Assembly (NCBI GenBank): GCA_021813405.1
Contig: JAKAKS010000008.1
Span: 1-62,770, forward strand
Length of the DNA stretch: 62,770 bases
Source of the DNA: Nitrospirota bacterium
GTDB taxonomy: Bacteria > Nitrospirota > Thermodesulfovibrionia > Thermodesulfovibrionales > JdFR-88
Direction of reading: 5' to 3'
The position numbers were made by a program, and so were the translations under genes. This document shows positions 42,996 to 51,588 of this stretch, one piece after another. How positions within the stretch are numbered: position 1 is the stretch's first letter; the number at the start of each line of letters is the position of its first letter. The notes below the pieces were generated by a model. It was not told where the DNA came from, made no database searches, and saw only the letters and a list, made by a program, of their open reading frames with translations.

Positions 42996-43886
42996 TTATT
43001 TATTTAAAGCGGCCAGGCCAGTTGCCTGCAATACTGCCCGGTCTGATGCGAGGCCCGCAGGGACAATCACCACCACGCCGTAGCCCAGCCTGGATACGTT
43101 CAGGCCCGCCGAATAATCCCGGTAATCCGCCGGCGCAAAGAGCGGGGCTTCTATATTTATACGTCCCTTTTCAAGGAATCCGATAAGCTCCTTCAGATGT
43201 GCCAGCCCCACCGTCATTATGGCGCCATTTGTTTTTATGAGGCCGTCCGAGCAGTCTTTATCCGTTACCTCCGGGGCCTTTTGAAGCATGCAGGCGGTGC
43301 GCATGCGCTGGAGGTATTGCAGGTTCAGCATTGTGAAATAATCTGGCTGGCCGCTTTGTTCCAATATACCAAGCTCTTTCTTGTACAGGTCAAGGTCTTC
43401 CACCTGCGCCAGGATGAAACCGAGGTGTTTTTCAATGAGCATCTCCGCATTTACATAAACATCAGGGTTCAAAACAAATTTTGCGATGGTTTTGCCGGGC
43501 AGGTTTTTGCCTGTATCCATCGCCTGTGCCTGTGCCGGGGTTTTTGCAGGCGACGCAATTTTTTCATTTAAAGCAGTTCCGCTCAATTGGAAAAAACCTT
43601 CCGGCAATAACAGATGGACGCCGGATTGTGCCAGGTACTGCCCTATCTTATAGACCTCCGCCTGGGCCTTTACGGTATCCGGGCCGTCTTTCATTGCAAC
43701 GGCGTCCTTGTGGCTTGTCCCTATAACGTATATGATGCGGGGGCTATTTGCATTCCAGCTGTATATCACCTTGCCAAGATTGGCCGGCAGGGTGAACGCA
43801 AAACAGAATGCAGGCGCAAATACCGCCGCCGCTGCTGCAATGAACAGTGCCGTTACGAACGCGCCGCTTCGCATCCGGGCTTTCAT
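42996..43886 (-). CDS. Divergent TraB/GumN-like exported protein
   Basis: 296 aa. Signal peptide (about residues 10-32, ending CFAF), then a domain with two GxxH motifs: VIGTSHKDAVAM near residue 57 and TVGLAHLKELI near residue 230. This pair is the fingerprint of TraB/GumN proteins, though the rest is diverged, lacks the usual EAD motif of close homologues, and carries LLLPEGFF instead. Paired Cys residues (near 201 and 214) may bond. Its ATG overlaps the stop of the upstream DnaJ/TPR gene (ATGA), so it is translationally coupled to it. Confidence 0.65.
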   Translation of the reverse strand: MKARMRSGAFVTALFIAAAAAVFAPAFCFAFTLPANLGKVIYSWNANSPRIIYVIGTSHKDAVAMKDGPDTVKAQAEVYKIGQYLAQSGVHLLLPEGFFQLSGTALNEKIASPAKTPAQAQAMDTGKNLPGKTIAKFVLNPDVYVNAEMLIEKHLGFILAQVEDLDLYKKELGILEQSGQPDYFTMLNLQYLQRMRTACMLQKAPEVTDKDCSDGLIKTNGAIMTVGLAHLKELIGFLEKGRINIEAPLFAPADYRDYSAGLNVSRLGYGVVVIVPAGLASDRAVLQATGLAALNK

Positions 43887-45604
43887 GTTCTGCCGCTTTT
43901 TATCATCAGCAGCGCGTTTACTACCTCCCGGTTGGAGGGGTCTTTCCGGAGGGCCTGTTTCAGGTAGTGTTCGGCGCGCTCCGGCAGGCCCAGCTTCAGG
44001 TAAACCAGCCCCACTTCCGCCAGGATGGCCGTACTCTCCCGGTTTAACGAGAGCGCCCTGTGCAATATCCTTATCGCTTCCTTGTCCTTGCCCAGCCGCC
44101 TTAAAGTGGAGCCGTAATACAGCAGGTATTCCGGTTTCCTGGCGTCCAGCCCCATGGCTATCGCGAAGAACAACCCGGCCTTTTTGAAGTCCCTGTTCAG
44201 GTAACAGGCCTTGCCATGGTTGAAGTTCTCCTCGGCGGATTTGGGGTCCGGCGCAAGTTTTACGGAAGTCCCCTGCCGCAGTGAGGCATCGTAATTCATG
44301 CGCTTGACGGGGTCGCTTAACGTGGCATATGCGGCTGAGATAGCGGCGAAGATTTCATTCAGCTTGCCGGTAAGCTCTGCCGGGAGGTAAAAATTCCTGT
44401 CCGGGTGGAATTCCATGGCGGCCCTGTAATACGCTTTTTTTATCTCGGCCGGCCCTGCCCTCCTGTTATAAAGCCCAAGTGTTTCGTAATGGTTGTGCCT
44501 GGCTGCCAGGCTGTGCATTTCGTTTATCCGGGCCACCTGTTTCCTGGAAATTTCCGGTCCTGTCTGGTTTACGTCTTCATCGGCGCCGGACTCAAAGGCC
44601 GGTGCTTCGGCGGAATAAGCTGAGGCCGCGCTTTCAGGAGCTTCCACCCGCAGCACGTTCGTGTACAGAAGGGCGTAGATGGTCTCAAGCGTCCGCCTCT
44701 CCGGTAGCTCTGAGGCCTTAAGGATGTCCCGCAGGCTCCGTCTTCCGTCGGCCAGCGCTATTATCTTCCGGTCCTCCACTGGCAACTTCATGTCCTGAAA
44801 CAGGTTTAGCGGATAAGGGCATGGCGCAATAACCCAGTCCGCCCGGATATCGCTCTCCAGGTTTTTATCCTGCGGGGCCATTCTTTTGATCCCCCTGTAT
44901 ATCAGTTCCGGGGCGGAAATTTTCAGCCTGATCCGGTTTTCGGGGGGCAGGCCATGGTAAAACCTGAATGAGCCGTACTTGAAGGCAAAGGCGCCCAGGC
45001 AAATCTCCTCCAGTTGCCTGCAAACGGAGGAAATCATCACCTCAGGGGCAAGGCATCCCATTTCCACCAGGATTTCGCCCTGCTTCCTGCCGGTCTCTTT
45101 CAGCAGTTCTATGGATTTTTCATGCTGCTGCCGGTTGATCCTGCCTTCCCGAAGGAGCATGTCCCCAAGGCTGTCGTATGGGTCATTAGAGGCTGAAAAG
45201 ACGATCTCGCCCTGTTGCAGGTATATTTTTTTAACCGCCGGGCCTTCCGTGAATTCCAGCACGCCGGTCTGGCCGGCCGAGCAAAGCCCGATGAAAATGT
45301 CCGGGACGCCAAAGAGGGATATCTCGCCCTGCACCGCCTTGTACAGGGAAACCCCGGCGCGCTGTCCGGTGGTCCATATTATTTTTGCCGTGCACTGGAA
45401 GGCCGGGTGCTCGCAGGAGACGTATACCGTTTGCCCAACGGACACGTGGTGTTCCTTGTCTATGAGGATGCCAGCCCCAAGCACAGAGTAATCTTGCAGG
45501 GCGGCTGCCGCCAGTTCCGCGTCAATAGTGATAACGAGCGGACGGCCTTCGCCGTTTTTCCGCCTTAAAAAGGCCTCTTTTTCCAGCAGGCTGCGATTGC
45601 CCAA
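43883..45604 (-). CDS. DUF4388 (PATAN)-DnaJ-TPR fusion protein
   Basis: 573 aa. The N-terminal ~100 residues are PilZ-like (VGQTVYVSCEHPAFQCTAKI; RAGVSLYK). A DUF4388/PATAN region follows (about 110-225; GQTGVLEFTEGPAVKKIYLQ, LGDMLLREGRINRQQHEKS). Then comes a J-domain (about 375-440) with HYETLGLY and an intact HPD in FHPDRNFY. At least three TPR units (about 455-570) close the protein, for example AEENFNHGKACYLNRDF and AILAEVGLVYLKLGLPERA. PATAN proteins belong to motility and signalling networks; the intact HPD suggests it stimulates a DnaK-type chaperone. It is coupled to the TraB-like gene. Confidence 0.85.
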   Translation of the reverse strand: MGNRSLLEKEAFLRRKNGEGRPLVITIDAELAAAALQDYSVLGAGILIDKEHHVSVGQTVYVSCEHPAFQCTAKIIWTTGQRAGVSLYKAVQGEISLFGVPDIFIGLCSAGQTGVLEFTEGPAVKKIYLQQGEIVFSASNDPYDSLGDMLLREGRINRQQHEKSIELLKETGRKQGEILVEMGCLAPEVMISSVCRQLEEICLGAFAFKYGSFRFYHGLPPENRIRLKISAPELIYRGIKRMAPQDKNLESDIRADWVIAPCPYPLNLFQDMKLPVEDRKIIALADGRRSLRDILKASELPERRTLETIYALLYTNVLRVEAPESAASAYSAEAPAFESGADEDVNQTGPEISRKQVARINEMHSLAARHNHYETLGLYNRRAGPAEIKKAYYRAAMEFHPDRNFYLPAELTGKLNEIFAAISAAYATLSDPVKRMNYDASLRQGTSVKLAPDPKSAEENFNHGKACYLNRDFKKAGLFFAIAMGLDARKPEYLLYYGSTLRRLGKDKEAIRILHRALSLNRESTAILAEVGLVYLKLGLPERAEHYLKQALRKDPSNREVVNALLMIKSGRT

Positions 45605-45735
45605 GTTGCTTCCGTTACCTTCCAGTTGCCCATTTTCTTGCGGTCAATAACAATCCTGGGCAAATTTATTAAGCGCCGGGAATTGACCGGAAGCAATTCC
45701 CAGGGATAGTATAAACAAGGTTTAACGGAGGTTCT

Positions 45736-46485
45736 GTGAGCGGAAGCATAAAAAAGCGCCTGGATATAGTGGTTTTTGAGCGCGGGCTTGCCGAAAGCAG
45801 GCAGAAGGCGGCGTCTATGGTGCTTGCCGGGATGGTGCTGGTGGACGGCATGCCGGTTTCCAAGGCGGGTGCCCAGATAGGGCAGGACGCGGCCGTGTCG
45901 CTGAAAGAGCGGGGCCCGGCATATGTGGGCAGGGGGGCATTGAAGCTTGAAGGCGCGGCCTCTCATTTTGGCCTTTCTTTTGAGGGCAAGGCGGTAATGG
46001 ATGTGGGGGCTTCCACCGGAGGGTTTACGGACTATATGCTGCGCCGGGGCGCCAGAAAGGTTTATTGCGTGGACGTGGGCCATGGCCAGCTCCATATCTC
46101 CCTCCGCAACGACCCCCGCGTTGAAGTGCTTGAAAGGACCAACATCAGGCATCTGGAAAGGCAGCGGATACCGGAAGAGCTGGATATGGCCGTTATAGAC
46201 GTCTCGTTCATATCCCTGAGGCTTGTGCTTCCGCCTGTTGCTGCTTTTATCAAGCCTGGCGGCGAGGTAATTGCGCTTGTAAAACCCCAGTTCGAGGCGG
46301 GGCGCAGGGACGTGGGCAAAGGCGGCGTGGTAAAGGACCAGGCCGTAAGAGACGCCGTGCTGGGCTCCGTAGCGGCTTTTGCATCGGAAACGGGATTTAA
46401 TGTAACAGGCTCCGTCCAAAGCCCGGTTGAAGGGCTGAAGAAGGGCAATGTAGAATATTTCCTGTATATGAGGAAAGGTTTTTAA
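45736..46485 (+). CDS. tlyA: TlyA family rRNA 2'-O-methyltransferase
   Basis: 249 aa. An N-terminal S4 RNA-binding domain (KKRLDIVVFERGLAESRQKA, VLVDGMPVSK) precedes a class I methyltransferase (VMDVGASTGGFTDYMLRRGA; DVSFISLRLVLPP with the catalytic Lys-Asp-Lys-Glu surroundings, LVKPQFEAGRRDVGKGG). TlyA 2'-O-methylates 16S/23S rRNA; some members were first described as hemolysins. It starts at GTG 45736 after ACGGAGGTTCT. Its stop overlaps the ATG of the next gene by one base. Confidence 0.94.
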   Translation: MSGSIKKRLDIVVFERGLAESRQKAASMVLAGMVLVDGMPVSKAGAQIGQDAAVSLKERGPAYVGRGALKLEGAASHFGLSFEGKAVMDVGASTGGFTDYMLRRGARKVYCVDVGHGQLHISLRNDPRVEVLERTNIRHLERQRIPEELDMAVIDVSFISLRLVLPPVAAFIKPGGEVIALVKPQFEAGRRDVGKGGVVKDQAVRDAVLGSVAAFASETGFNVTGSVQSPVEGLKKGNVEYFLYMRKGF

Positions 46486-47246
46486 TGGACGGTAAAGAGA
46501 CGCCGCAAGCACCGCAAAAAGCAGGCGATCTGCCGCAAAGCCATAATATGCTGCCAGATATCGTGCCGGAGCTTGACAGCCTTTCGGTTGAGGTGCTTGA
46601 ACTGCTGCTGGATGAGGCCGAAGACCAGGACATATTCAGGGAGGTGCTGGAGTTAAACAGGGACAACCCTGTCATATTAAGGCTTATTTATTCGCACGCT
46701 AATTGCCCCGGACAGATAATGAACGAGGTGGCCGGGCGCCTGGGCCTGCCGCCCAGGAAGACGGCCGAACTGGAGACCGTAAGGAAAAACTGGGAGCAGC
46801 AGAAGGCCGCCCAGCCCGAGGATGTCCGCCAGGAGCGGCTGGCCACCAGGATTAAAAAAATGAGCATGGGAGAGAAGATCAGGGTTTCCATGAAGGGCAA
46901 TAAGGAGGTGCGGAGCATCCTCATCAGGGAGACCACCAAGCAGGTGGTGGTGGGCGTGCTTTCAAACCCAAAGATAACAGTTGGCGAGGTAGAGGCGGCG
47001 GCCCGTTCCCGCACAGTGCCGGATGATGCCCTGAGAATGATAGCCAGGAACAGGGAATGGGTAAAAAACTACGCGGTTATGTATAACCTGGTGTCCAACG
47101 CCAAGACCCCGGCGGGGATTGCAATTGGTTTTTTGCCTTACATAAAACCCAAGGACCTTCAGCTTATGGACAAGAACAAAAACCTTCCGGACGTAGTGCG
47201 CTCCAACATAAAGAGAATTCTTACCGAAAAGAAAAAGGCGAAATGA
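46485..47246 (+). CDS. Conserved helical protein of unknown function
   Basis: 253 aa, soluble, without signal peptide. The acidic N-terminus (residues 1-70) is followed by a conserved core: MSMGEKIRVSMKGNKEVRSILIRETTKQVV, LSNPKITVGEVEAAARSRTVPDDALRMIARNREWVKNYAV. It is helical and HEAT-like, with repeated short NP-x-I/T turns. I have seen this arrangement in deltaproteobacterial hypothetical proteins but know no function. It is translationally coupled to tlyA (TAATG), which suggests a ribosome- or RNA-linked role; that is inference. The gap 47247-47494 holds no gene. Confidence 0.75.
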   Translation: MDGKETPQAPQKAGDLPQSHNMLPDIVPELDSLSVEVLELLLDEAEDQDIFREVLELNRDNPVILRLIYSHANCPGQIMNEVAGRLGLPPRKTAELETVRKNWEQQKAAQPEDVRQERLATRIKKMSMGEKIRVSMKGNKEVRSILIRETTKQVVVGVLSNPKITVGEVEAAARSRTVPDDALRMIARNREWVKNYAVMYNLVSNAKTPAGIAIGFLPYIKPKDLQLMDKNKNLPDVVRSNIKRILTEKKKAK

Positions 47247-47494
47247 GCTTGCCGTGGGTTTTCTGCCTGAATGCCCCTGAGCTGTTCTGCCAGGCAACCC
47301 ATTGCAGGATTTGCATATGGCATTTTCAGTAAGCGGAGCTTTCATGTTATGTTCTCACGGGAGCTCTCTGCAATTACTCACAGGAACCCAATTACAGTCC
47401 AAAGCTGCAATTCAGGGCGAATTTCTCCAAAAATAGTCATCCTATTTTCCTGAATCCTTGGTATCATAGTCTGTTCGTTTTACGGGGGGAAAGC

Positions 47495-49021
47495 ATGAAG
47501 GTGTTTCTGGTCTATGTCCGTGATGAAGACTACTATAGGCTGCTTCCTCCAGGGCTTGTGGGGTCGCGGTTCGATCAGGGACGAGTGCAGGTGATGGCGT
47601 TTCCTCCGCTTGGTATAGAGACCCTGGCTCCGGTCATACGCGAGCATGGCCACGATGTCCGGATGTTCGACACATGCCACCCCCGGATGAAAGAGGAACA
47701 CATCGCAGAGGCTGTCTGTGAAGAAAGGCCGGATGTCATCGCTCTCTCATTTCTGTCGGCAACTGCCTATCCTGCCACCCGCAACATGGCGCTCCGGCTG
47801 AAGAAGGCGGCCCCTGGCACGCCTGTCATCCTTGGCGGCGTCTTTGCAACCATAAACGCGAAAGAGATTCTTGCAGACTGCCCTTGCGCGGACTATGTCT
47901 GCAAAGGCGAGGGTGAGGAATTCTTCCCGGACTTCCTTGAGAACCTGAACGATCCCGGGAGGGTCCGGGGCCTGGCCTGGCGCTCCGGGGGCCAGATAGT
48001 AGAGAACGAACCACGTCCGCTGATTGATGATCTCGATCAGTTTCCTTATCCCGACCGCACAAGCCTTCCGATCGACTACATAGAGTCCATGCCGCTTGAC
48101 GTTCCGGCAGTCCTTTCCCTGGACCGGTTTTGCACCATGCAGACTTCGCGCGGCTGTCCCTATCAATGTGTTTACTGCGATATCCCCACCGCAGATGGCA
48201 AGTGGCGCTCCCGCTCCCCCGGGCGTGTGTTGGGCGAGATGCAGCAACTGAGCGACGCCGGCTATCGCTCGATCTATCTCACCGACAACCATTTTTTGTT
48301 GAATCGCAAGCGCATCAACGAGATTTGCCAGGGGATCATCGCCCGCGGGCTCCAGTTCCACTGGGGCTGCGAGGGCAGGGTAGACTCGGTTGCCATCGAC
48401 CAGTTCCCGATCATGGCGAAAGCCAACTGCAACTTCCTTGCCTTCGGAGTGGAGGCCGGCACCCAGAAAGTGCTCGATCGCCTTGGGAAAAAGCAAACGC
48501 TTGAACAGATCGAGCATGCGGTCAGCGAGGCCAAGCGCCATGGAATCGGAACCATTCACGGTTTTTTTCTGGTAGGTTCTCCGGGAGAGACGGAGGCTGA
48601 TATTTTAGAGAGCTTCCGCTTCGCGGCCCGCCTTAAGCTGGACACTTTTGGCTTCAACAGGCTTTCCGCCTACCGCGGCACGCCGCTTTGGAAGGAGTAC
48701 GTTGAGCGGGGTATAATCGACGACGCGCGTGACTGGCACAAGTTTTTTAAGTGCGCAGACATTGACCCTATGGTCCTTCCGAATGAGGTGGTGAACCGGA
48801 CCCGCCGTAAAGGGTACCTTATGCTTTTTGCCCATAGGCTCTTCCTGCGTCCGGTCCAGACTTTCAAGCTGCTGCGCAAGTTCGGACGGCACATGAAAAC
48901 GGCAGACATCCTTAGGCTGCTCTGGAGCCCATTCCGCAGGCGTACCCTGACGCGAAAGCCTGAACTGCCCGCATCAGCAATTCCCGATGCCAAGCCTGTT
49001 ACCGAAACATCCCGAAATTAG
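47495..49021 (+). CDS. B12-binding radical SAM protein (atypical codon use)
   Basis: 508 aa. N-terminal cobalamin-binding domain (about residues 20-155: PPLGIETLAPVIREHGHDV, IALSFLSATAY, VILGGVFATINAKEIL), then a radical SAM core with TSRGCPYQCVYC near residue 213 and GCEGRVDSVAI. Its reading prefers CGC/CGG and ATC over the AGG and ATA that dominate neighbours such as speE, so it may be horizontally acquired. The substrate is unknown. A GGGGGGAAAGC site precedes the ATG. It is separate from the polyamine operon downstream, which has its own promoter. Confidence 0.88.
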   Translation: MKVFLVYVRDEDYYRLLPPGLVGSRFDQGRVQVMAFPPLGIETLAPVIREHGHDVRMFDTCHPRMKEEHIAEAVCEERPDVIALSFLSATAYPATRNMALRLKKAAPGTPVILGGVFATINAKEILADCPCADYVCKGEGEEFFPDFLENLNDPGRVRGLAWRSGGQIVENEPRPLIDDLDQFPYPDRTSLPIDYIESMPLDVPAVLSLDRFCTMQTSRGCPYQCVYCDIPTADGKWRSRSPGRVLGEMQQLSDAGYRSIYLTDNHFLLNRKRINEICQGIIARGLQFHWGCEGRVDSVAIDQFPIMAKANCNFLAFGVEAGTQKVLDRLGKKQTLEQIEHAVSEAKRHGIGTIHGFFLVGSPGETEADILESFRFAARLKLDTFGFNRLSAYRGTPLWKEYVERGIIDDARDWHKFFKCADIDPMVLPNEVVNRTRRKGYLMLFAHRLFLRPVQTFKLLRKFGRHMKTADILRLLWSPFRRRTLTRKPELPASAIPDAKPVTETSRN

Positions 49022-49061
49022 AAATTCAGCAATCTCCGGCTATTGCAACCGGTTATTGTGT

Positions 49062-49091
49062 TTGATAAAAGGGCTGTCAGCATTTTATAAT
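49062..49091 (+). promoter_or_regulatory. Sigma-70-like promoter of the polyamine operon
   Basis: TTGATA (49062-49067) and a perfect TATAAT (49086-49091) are 18 bp apart, about 45 bp before the decarboxylase start. It would drive the decarboxylase, speE and STAS genes. Confidence 0.65.
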
Positions 49092-49135
49092 CTATTTTTC
49101 ACTGGATTTATTACTGCTTAGGGAGGAATGATTAT

Positions 49136-50332
49136 TTGGCAAAGCCGTCTAAGCCTTCTACAAAGATATTCAGGATAGAGCCGCATCACAGAAAGCTGAT
49201 TTCCAAGACCACGCTGCTTAAATTCCTTACCGCGATAGACAAGCCGAAACTTCAGACCCCGGCGCTGCTTCTGGACAAAGAGCATATAGAAAAGAAGATG
49301 GAGGTAATAGGCTCCAATATTGCCAACTCCAGGGTCTTTTATGCCGTTAAGGCCAATCCATCGCCCCTGGTGATAAAACTGCTTGCCAAACTGGGCGCGG
49401 GTTTCGAGATTGCCTCCGACGGCGAACTGGCCCTCTGCGCAAAAGCGGGTGTAAAGCCGGACAGGATAATAACCAGCAACCCGATAAAGACGTTCAAGTT
49501 CCTGAAGGCCGCCGCCAAATACGGCGTGCAGTATTACGCATTTGATTCCATGGAAGAGGTGGACAAGATAGCCCGTTTTGTGCCGGGGGCCAGTGTTTAC
49601 GTCAGGCTGTCCGTTCCAAACGAAGGCAGTGAATGGCCACTGAGCAAGAAATTCGGGGTGGAGGTGGAGGAAGCGGTCGACCTTGTTACCTATGCCAAAC
49701 AGAAGGGGCTGGACCCGTGCGGCATCACATTCCATGTAGGCTCCCAATGTACAAATGTGTATAACTGGGACAACGCCATCTACAAGGCCCGCATACTCTG
49801 GGACATCTGCGCCAGGAAAGGATTGAAGTTCCGCATGATCGACATAGGCGGCGGATACCCCGTAAGCTATACAAAAAGCGTGGTTGGCATCGAGGAAATA
49901 GAGAAGAACATAGACAAGCTTATCAAGGAGAATTTCCCGCCTGGCGGGGACGGCCCGGAGATATTCATAGAGCCAGGCAGGGCGGTAGTGGGCGATGCCG
50001 GGATGTACGTAACTTCCGTGATAGGGAAATCCAAGAGGGCCGATGAGGACTGGCTCCATATAGACGTGGGCGTTTTCAACGGACTTATGGAGAGCATCGG
50101 CGGGATCAAATACAGCTATATAGTTGAGGACAACAGGAAGGCCGGGGTGCACAGGAAGCATTGGACAATTGCCGGGCCAAGCTGTGACAGCATGGACGTG
50201 ATAGACCAGAATGTGGAGCTGCCGGAGCCTTCCGTGGGGGACATCATACTTATACTTTCCTGCGGGGCCTATACACTTTCTTACGCATCGGAGTTTAACG
50301 GGTTCTCGATGCCCGATACACTCCTTGTTTAA
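49136..50332 (+). CDS. PLP fold-III ornithine/lysine-type decarboxylase
   Basis: 398 aa. It decarboxylates a basic amino acid, probably ornithine, to a diamine for polyamine synthesis. The PLP lysine is in FYAVKANPSP near residue 70, HVGSQ and DIGGGYPVSY bind the cofactor phosphate, and EPGRAVVGD follows. The GPSCDSMDVI cysteine near residue 343 is the equivalent of the ODC active-site Cys donated across the dimer. An N-terminal basic extension (1-35) is longer than usual. The start is TTG 49136, 8 nt after GGGAGG; the nearby ATG is out of frame. The next gene is speE, supporting ornithine to putrescine to spermidine. Confidence 0.88.
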   Translation: MAKPSKPSTKIFRIEPHHRKLISKTTLLKFLTAIDKPKLQTPALLLDKEHIEKKMEVIGSNIANSRVFYAVKANPSPLVIKLLAKLGAGFEIASDGELALCAKAGVKPDRIITSNPIKTFKFLKAAAKYGVQYYAFDSMEEVDKIARFVPGASVYVRLSVPNEGSEWPLSKKFGVEVEEAVDLVTYAKQKGLDPCGITFHVGSQCTNVYNWDNAIYKARILWDICARKGLKFRMIDIGGGYPVSYTKSVVGIEEIEKNIDKLIKENFPPGGDGPEIFIEPGRAVVGDAGMYVTSVIGKSKRADEDWLHIDVGVFNGLMESIGGIKYSYIVEDNRKAGVHRKHWTIAGPSCDSMDVIDQNVELPEPSVGDIILILSCGAYTLSYASEFNGFSMPDTLLV

Positions 50333-50355
50333 AGAGGGGAGGGGAAAAACCTGAA

Positions 50356-51216
50356 ATGATCAAATTTTACGAGAACGCGCCTTACGTACCCGTGCAGACG
50401 GGGTATGACGTGGAAAATATATTGTACAAGGGCAAAAGCCGCTTCCAGGACATCATGGTGGTTGAAAACGCGGATTTCGGGAAGATGCTGCTGCTGGATA
50501 ACGTTGTTCAGCTTACCGAGGCCGACGAGTTCTTCTACCATGAGATGCTTGCCCATGTGTTGCTGCATGCCCAGCCAAACCCGAAAAAGGTTGTGGTGAT
50601 AGGCGGAGGCGACGGCGGGGTTGTAAGGGAGGTCCTTAAACACAAGAGCATAGAGAAGGTCTGGTTCATCGAGATAGACGAAGAAGTCATAAAGGTAAGC
50701 GAAAAATTTTTCCCCCAGGTGGCCTCCGGCAACAAGGACCCGCGGGTGGAGATTAAGTGCATGGACGGGGCGGAGTTCGTGAAGATGCTGCCCGCCAAGG
50801 ACATAGACGCAATAATAGTGGACTCCACGGACATCATAGGGTTTGCCCGCACGCTGTACACCAAGGAGTTCTTTGCCGCGGTAAGAAACTGCCTGAAGGA
50901 CACCGGCATGTTCGTGACCCATTCGGAGTCCATAATTTTTCACCGGGACACGGTTGTAAAAGTGCAGAACATACTCTCAAGGGCCTTCCCGGTAGTCGAT
51001 CTTTATACCGCCGCCATAGCCACATATCCGGGCTACTGGTGGAGCTTTTCCATAGGATCCGTCTCTCTGGACCCAAGGGAGGTGCGCCAGCCATTCAGCA
51101 TAGAAACAAAGCTGTATGATGACGAGATGCACAAAAACGCCTTTCTGCCCCGCAAGTTCTACAAGAAACTGGTGGAGGGCAAACTGGGCTGGGAGATAAG
51201 GGGGATTTTCGAATGA
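50356..51216 (+). CDS. speE: Spermidine synthase-type aminopropyltransferase
   Basis: 286 aa. It transfers aminopropyl from decarboxylated SAM to a diamine. N-terminal QDIMVVENADFGKMLLLDNVVQLTEADEFFYHE and the SAM-fold GGGDGGVVREVLKH are standard. The active-site strand reads IIVDSTDIIGFARTLYT, whereas most spermidine synthases have DSTDPxGPA, so both prolines are replaced. The Asp residues are kept, so activity is likely, but amine acceptor specificity may differ. No speD is seen in the window. Its end overlaps the STAS gene by 4 bp. Confidence 0.92.
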   Translation: MIKFYENAPYVPVQTGYDVENILYKGKSRFQDIMVVENADFGKMLLLDNVVQLTEADEFFYHEMLAHVLLHAQPNPKKVVVIGGGDGGVVREVLKHKSIEKVWFIEIDEEVIKVSEKFFPQVASGNKDPRVEIKCMDGAEFVKMLPAKDIDAIIVDSTDIIGFARTLYTKEFFAAVRNCLKDTGMFVTHSESIIFHRDTVVKVQNILSRAFPVVDLYTAAIATYPGYWWSFSIGSVSLDPREVRQPFSIETKLYDDEMHKNAFLPRKFYKKLVEGKLGWEIRGIFE

Positions 51217-51581
51217 GCGGAGGGGAGCTGGTCGTTTTTATTGAGCACAGGGGCAAGCGGATACTGCTTCTGGACTGCAAGAACGGCGGGCCGGATGTTG
51301 TTATGGATATGATCCAGAAGGCAAAACCAATAATCTCGGCACAGCCGCCCGAGTCTCTTCTTACTCTTACGGATGTAAGAGGCATTCACTTCAACAAGGA
51401 AGCCACTTCGGCAATAAAGGAGTTTGCCAGCCAGAACAAGCCTTACGTGAAAGCGGCCGCTGTGGTTGGCATAAGCGGACTGAAGGAAGTAGTCTTCAAG
51501 GCGGTTGCCGCATTTACGGGCAGGCAGATTGCCACTTTCGATTCCATAGAAGATGCCAAAGACTGGCTTTCAATGCAGTAG
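51213..51581 (+). CDS. STAS/SpoIIAA-like domain protein
   Basis: 122 aa. Single alpha/beta domain (ILLLDCKNGGPDVVMDMIQ, LLTLTDVRGIHFNKEATSAI, VKAAAVVGISGLKEVVFKAV, FDSIEDAKDWL) of the SpoIIAA/STAS-like type seen in free-standing bacterial proteins. It overlaps speE (ATGA), so it is made with the polyamine enzymes. Whether it regulates them or acts elsewhere is not visible. There is no signal peptide. Confidence 0.75.
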   Translation: MSGGELVVFIEHRGKRILLLDCKNGGPDVVMDMIQKAKPIISAQPPESLLTLTDVRGIHFNKEATSAIKEFASQNKPYVKAAAVVGISGLKEVVFKAVAAFTGRQIATFDSIEDAKDWLSMQ

Positions 51582-51588
51582 GACAAAA

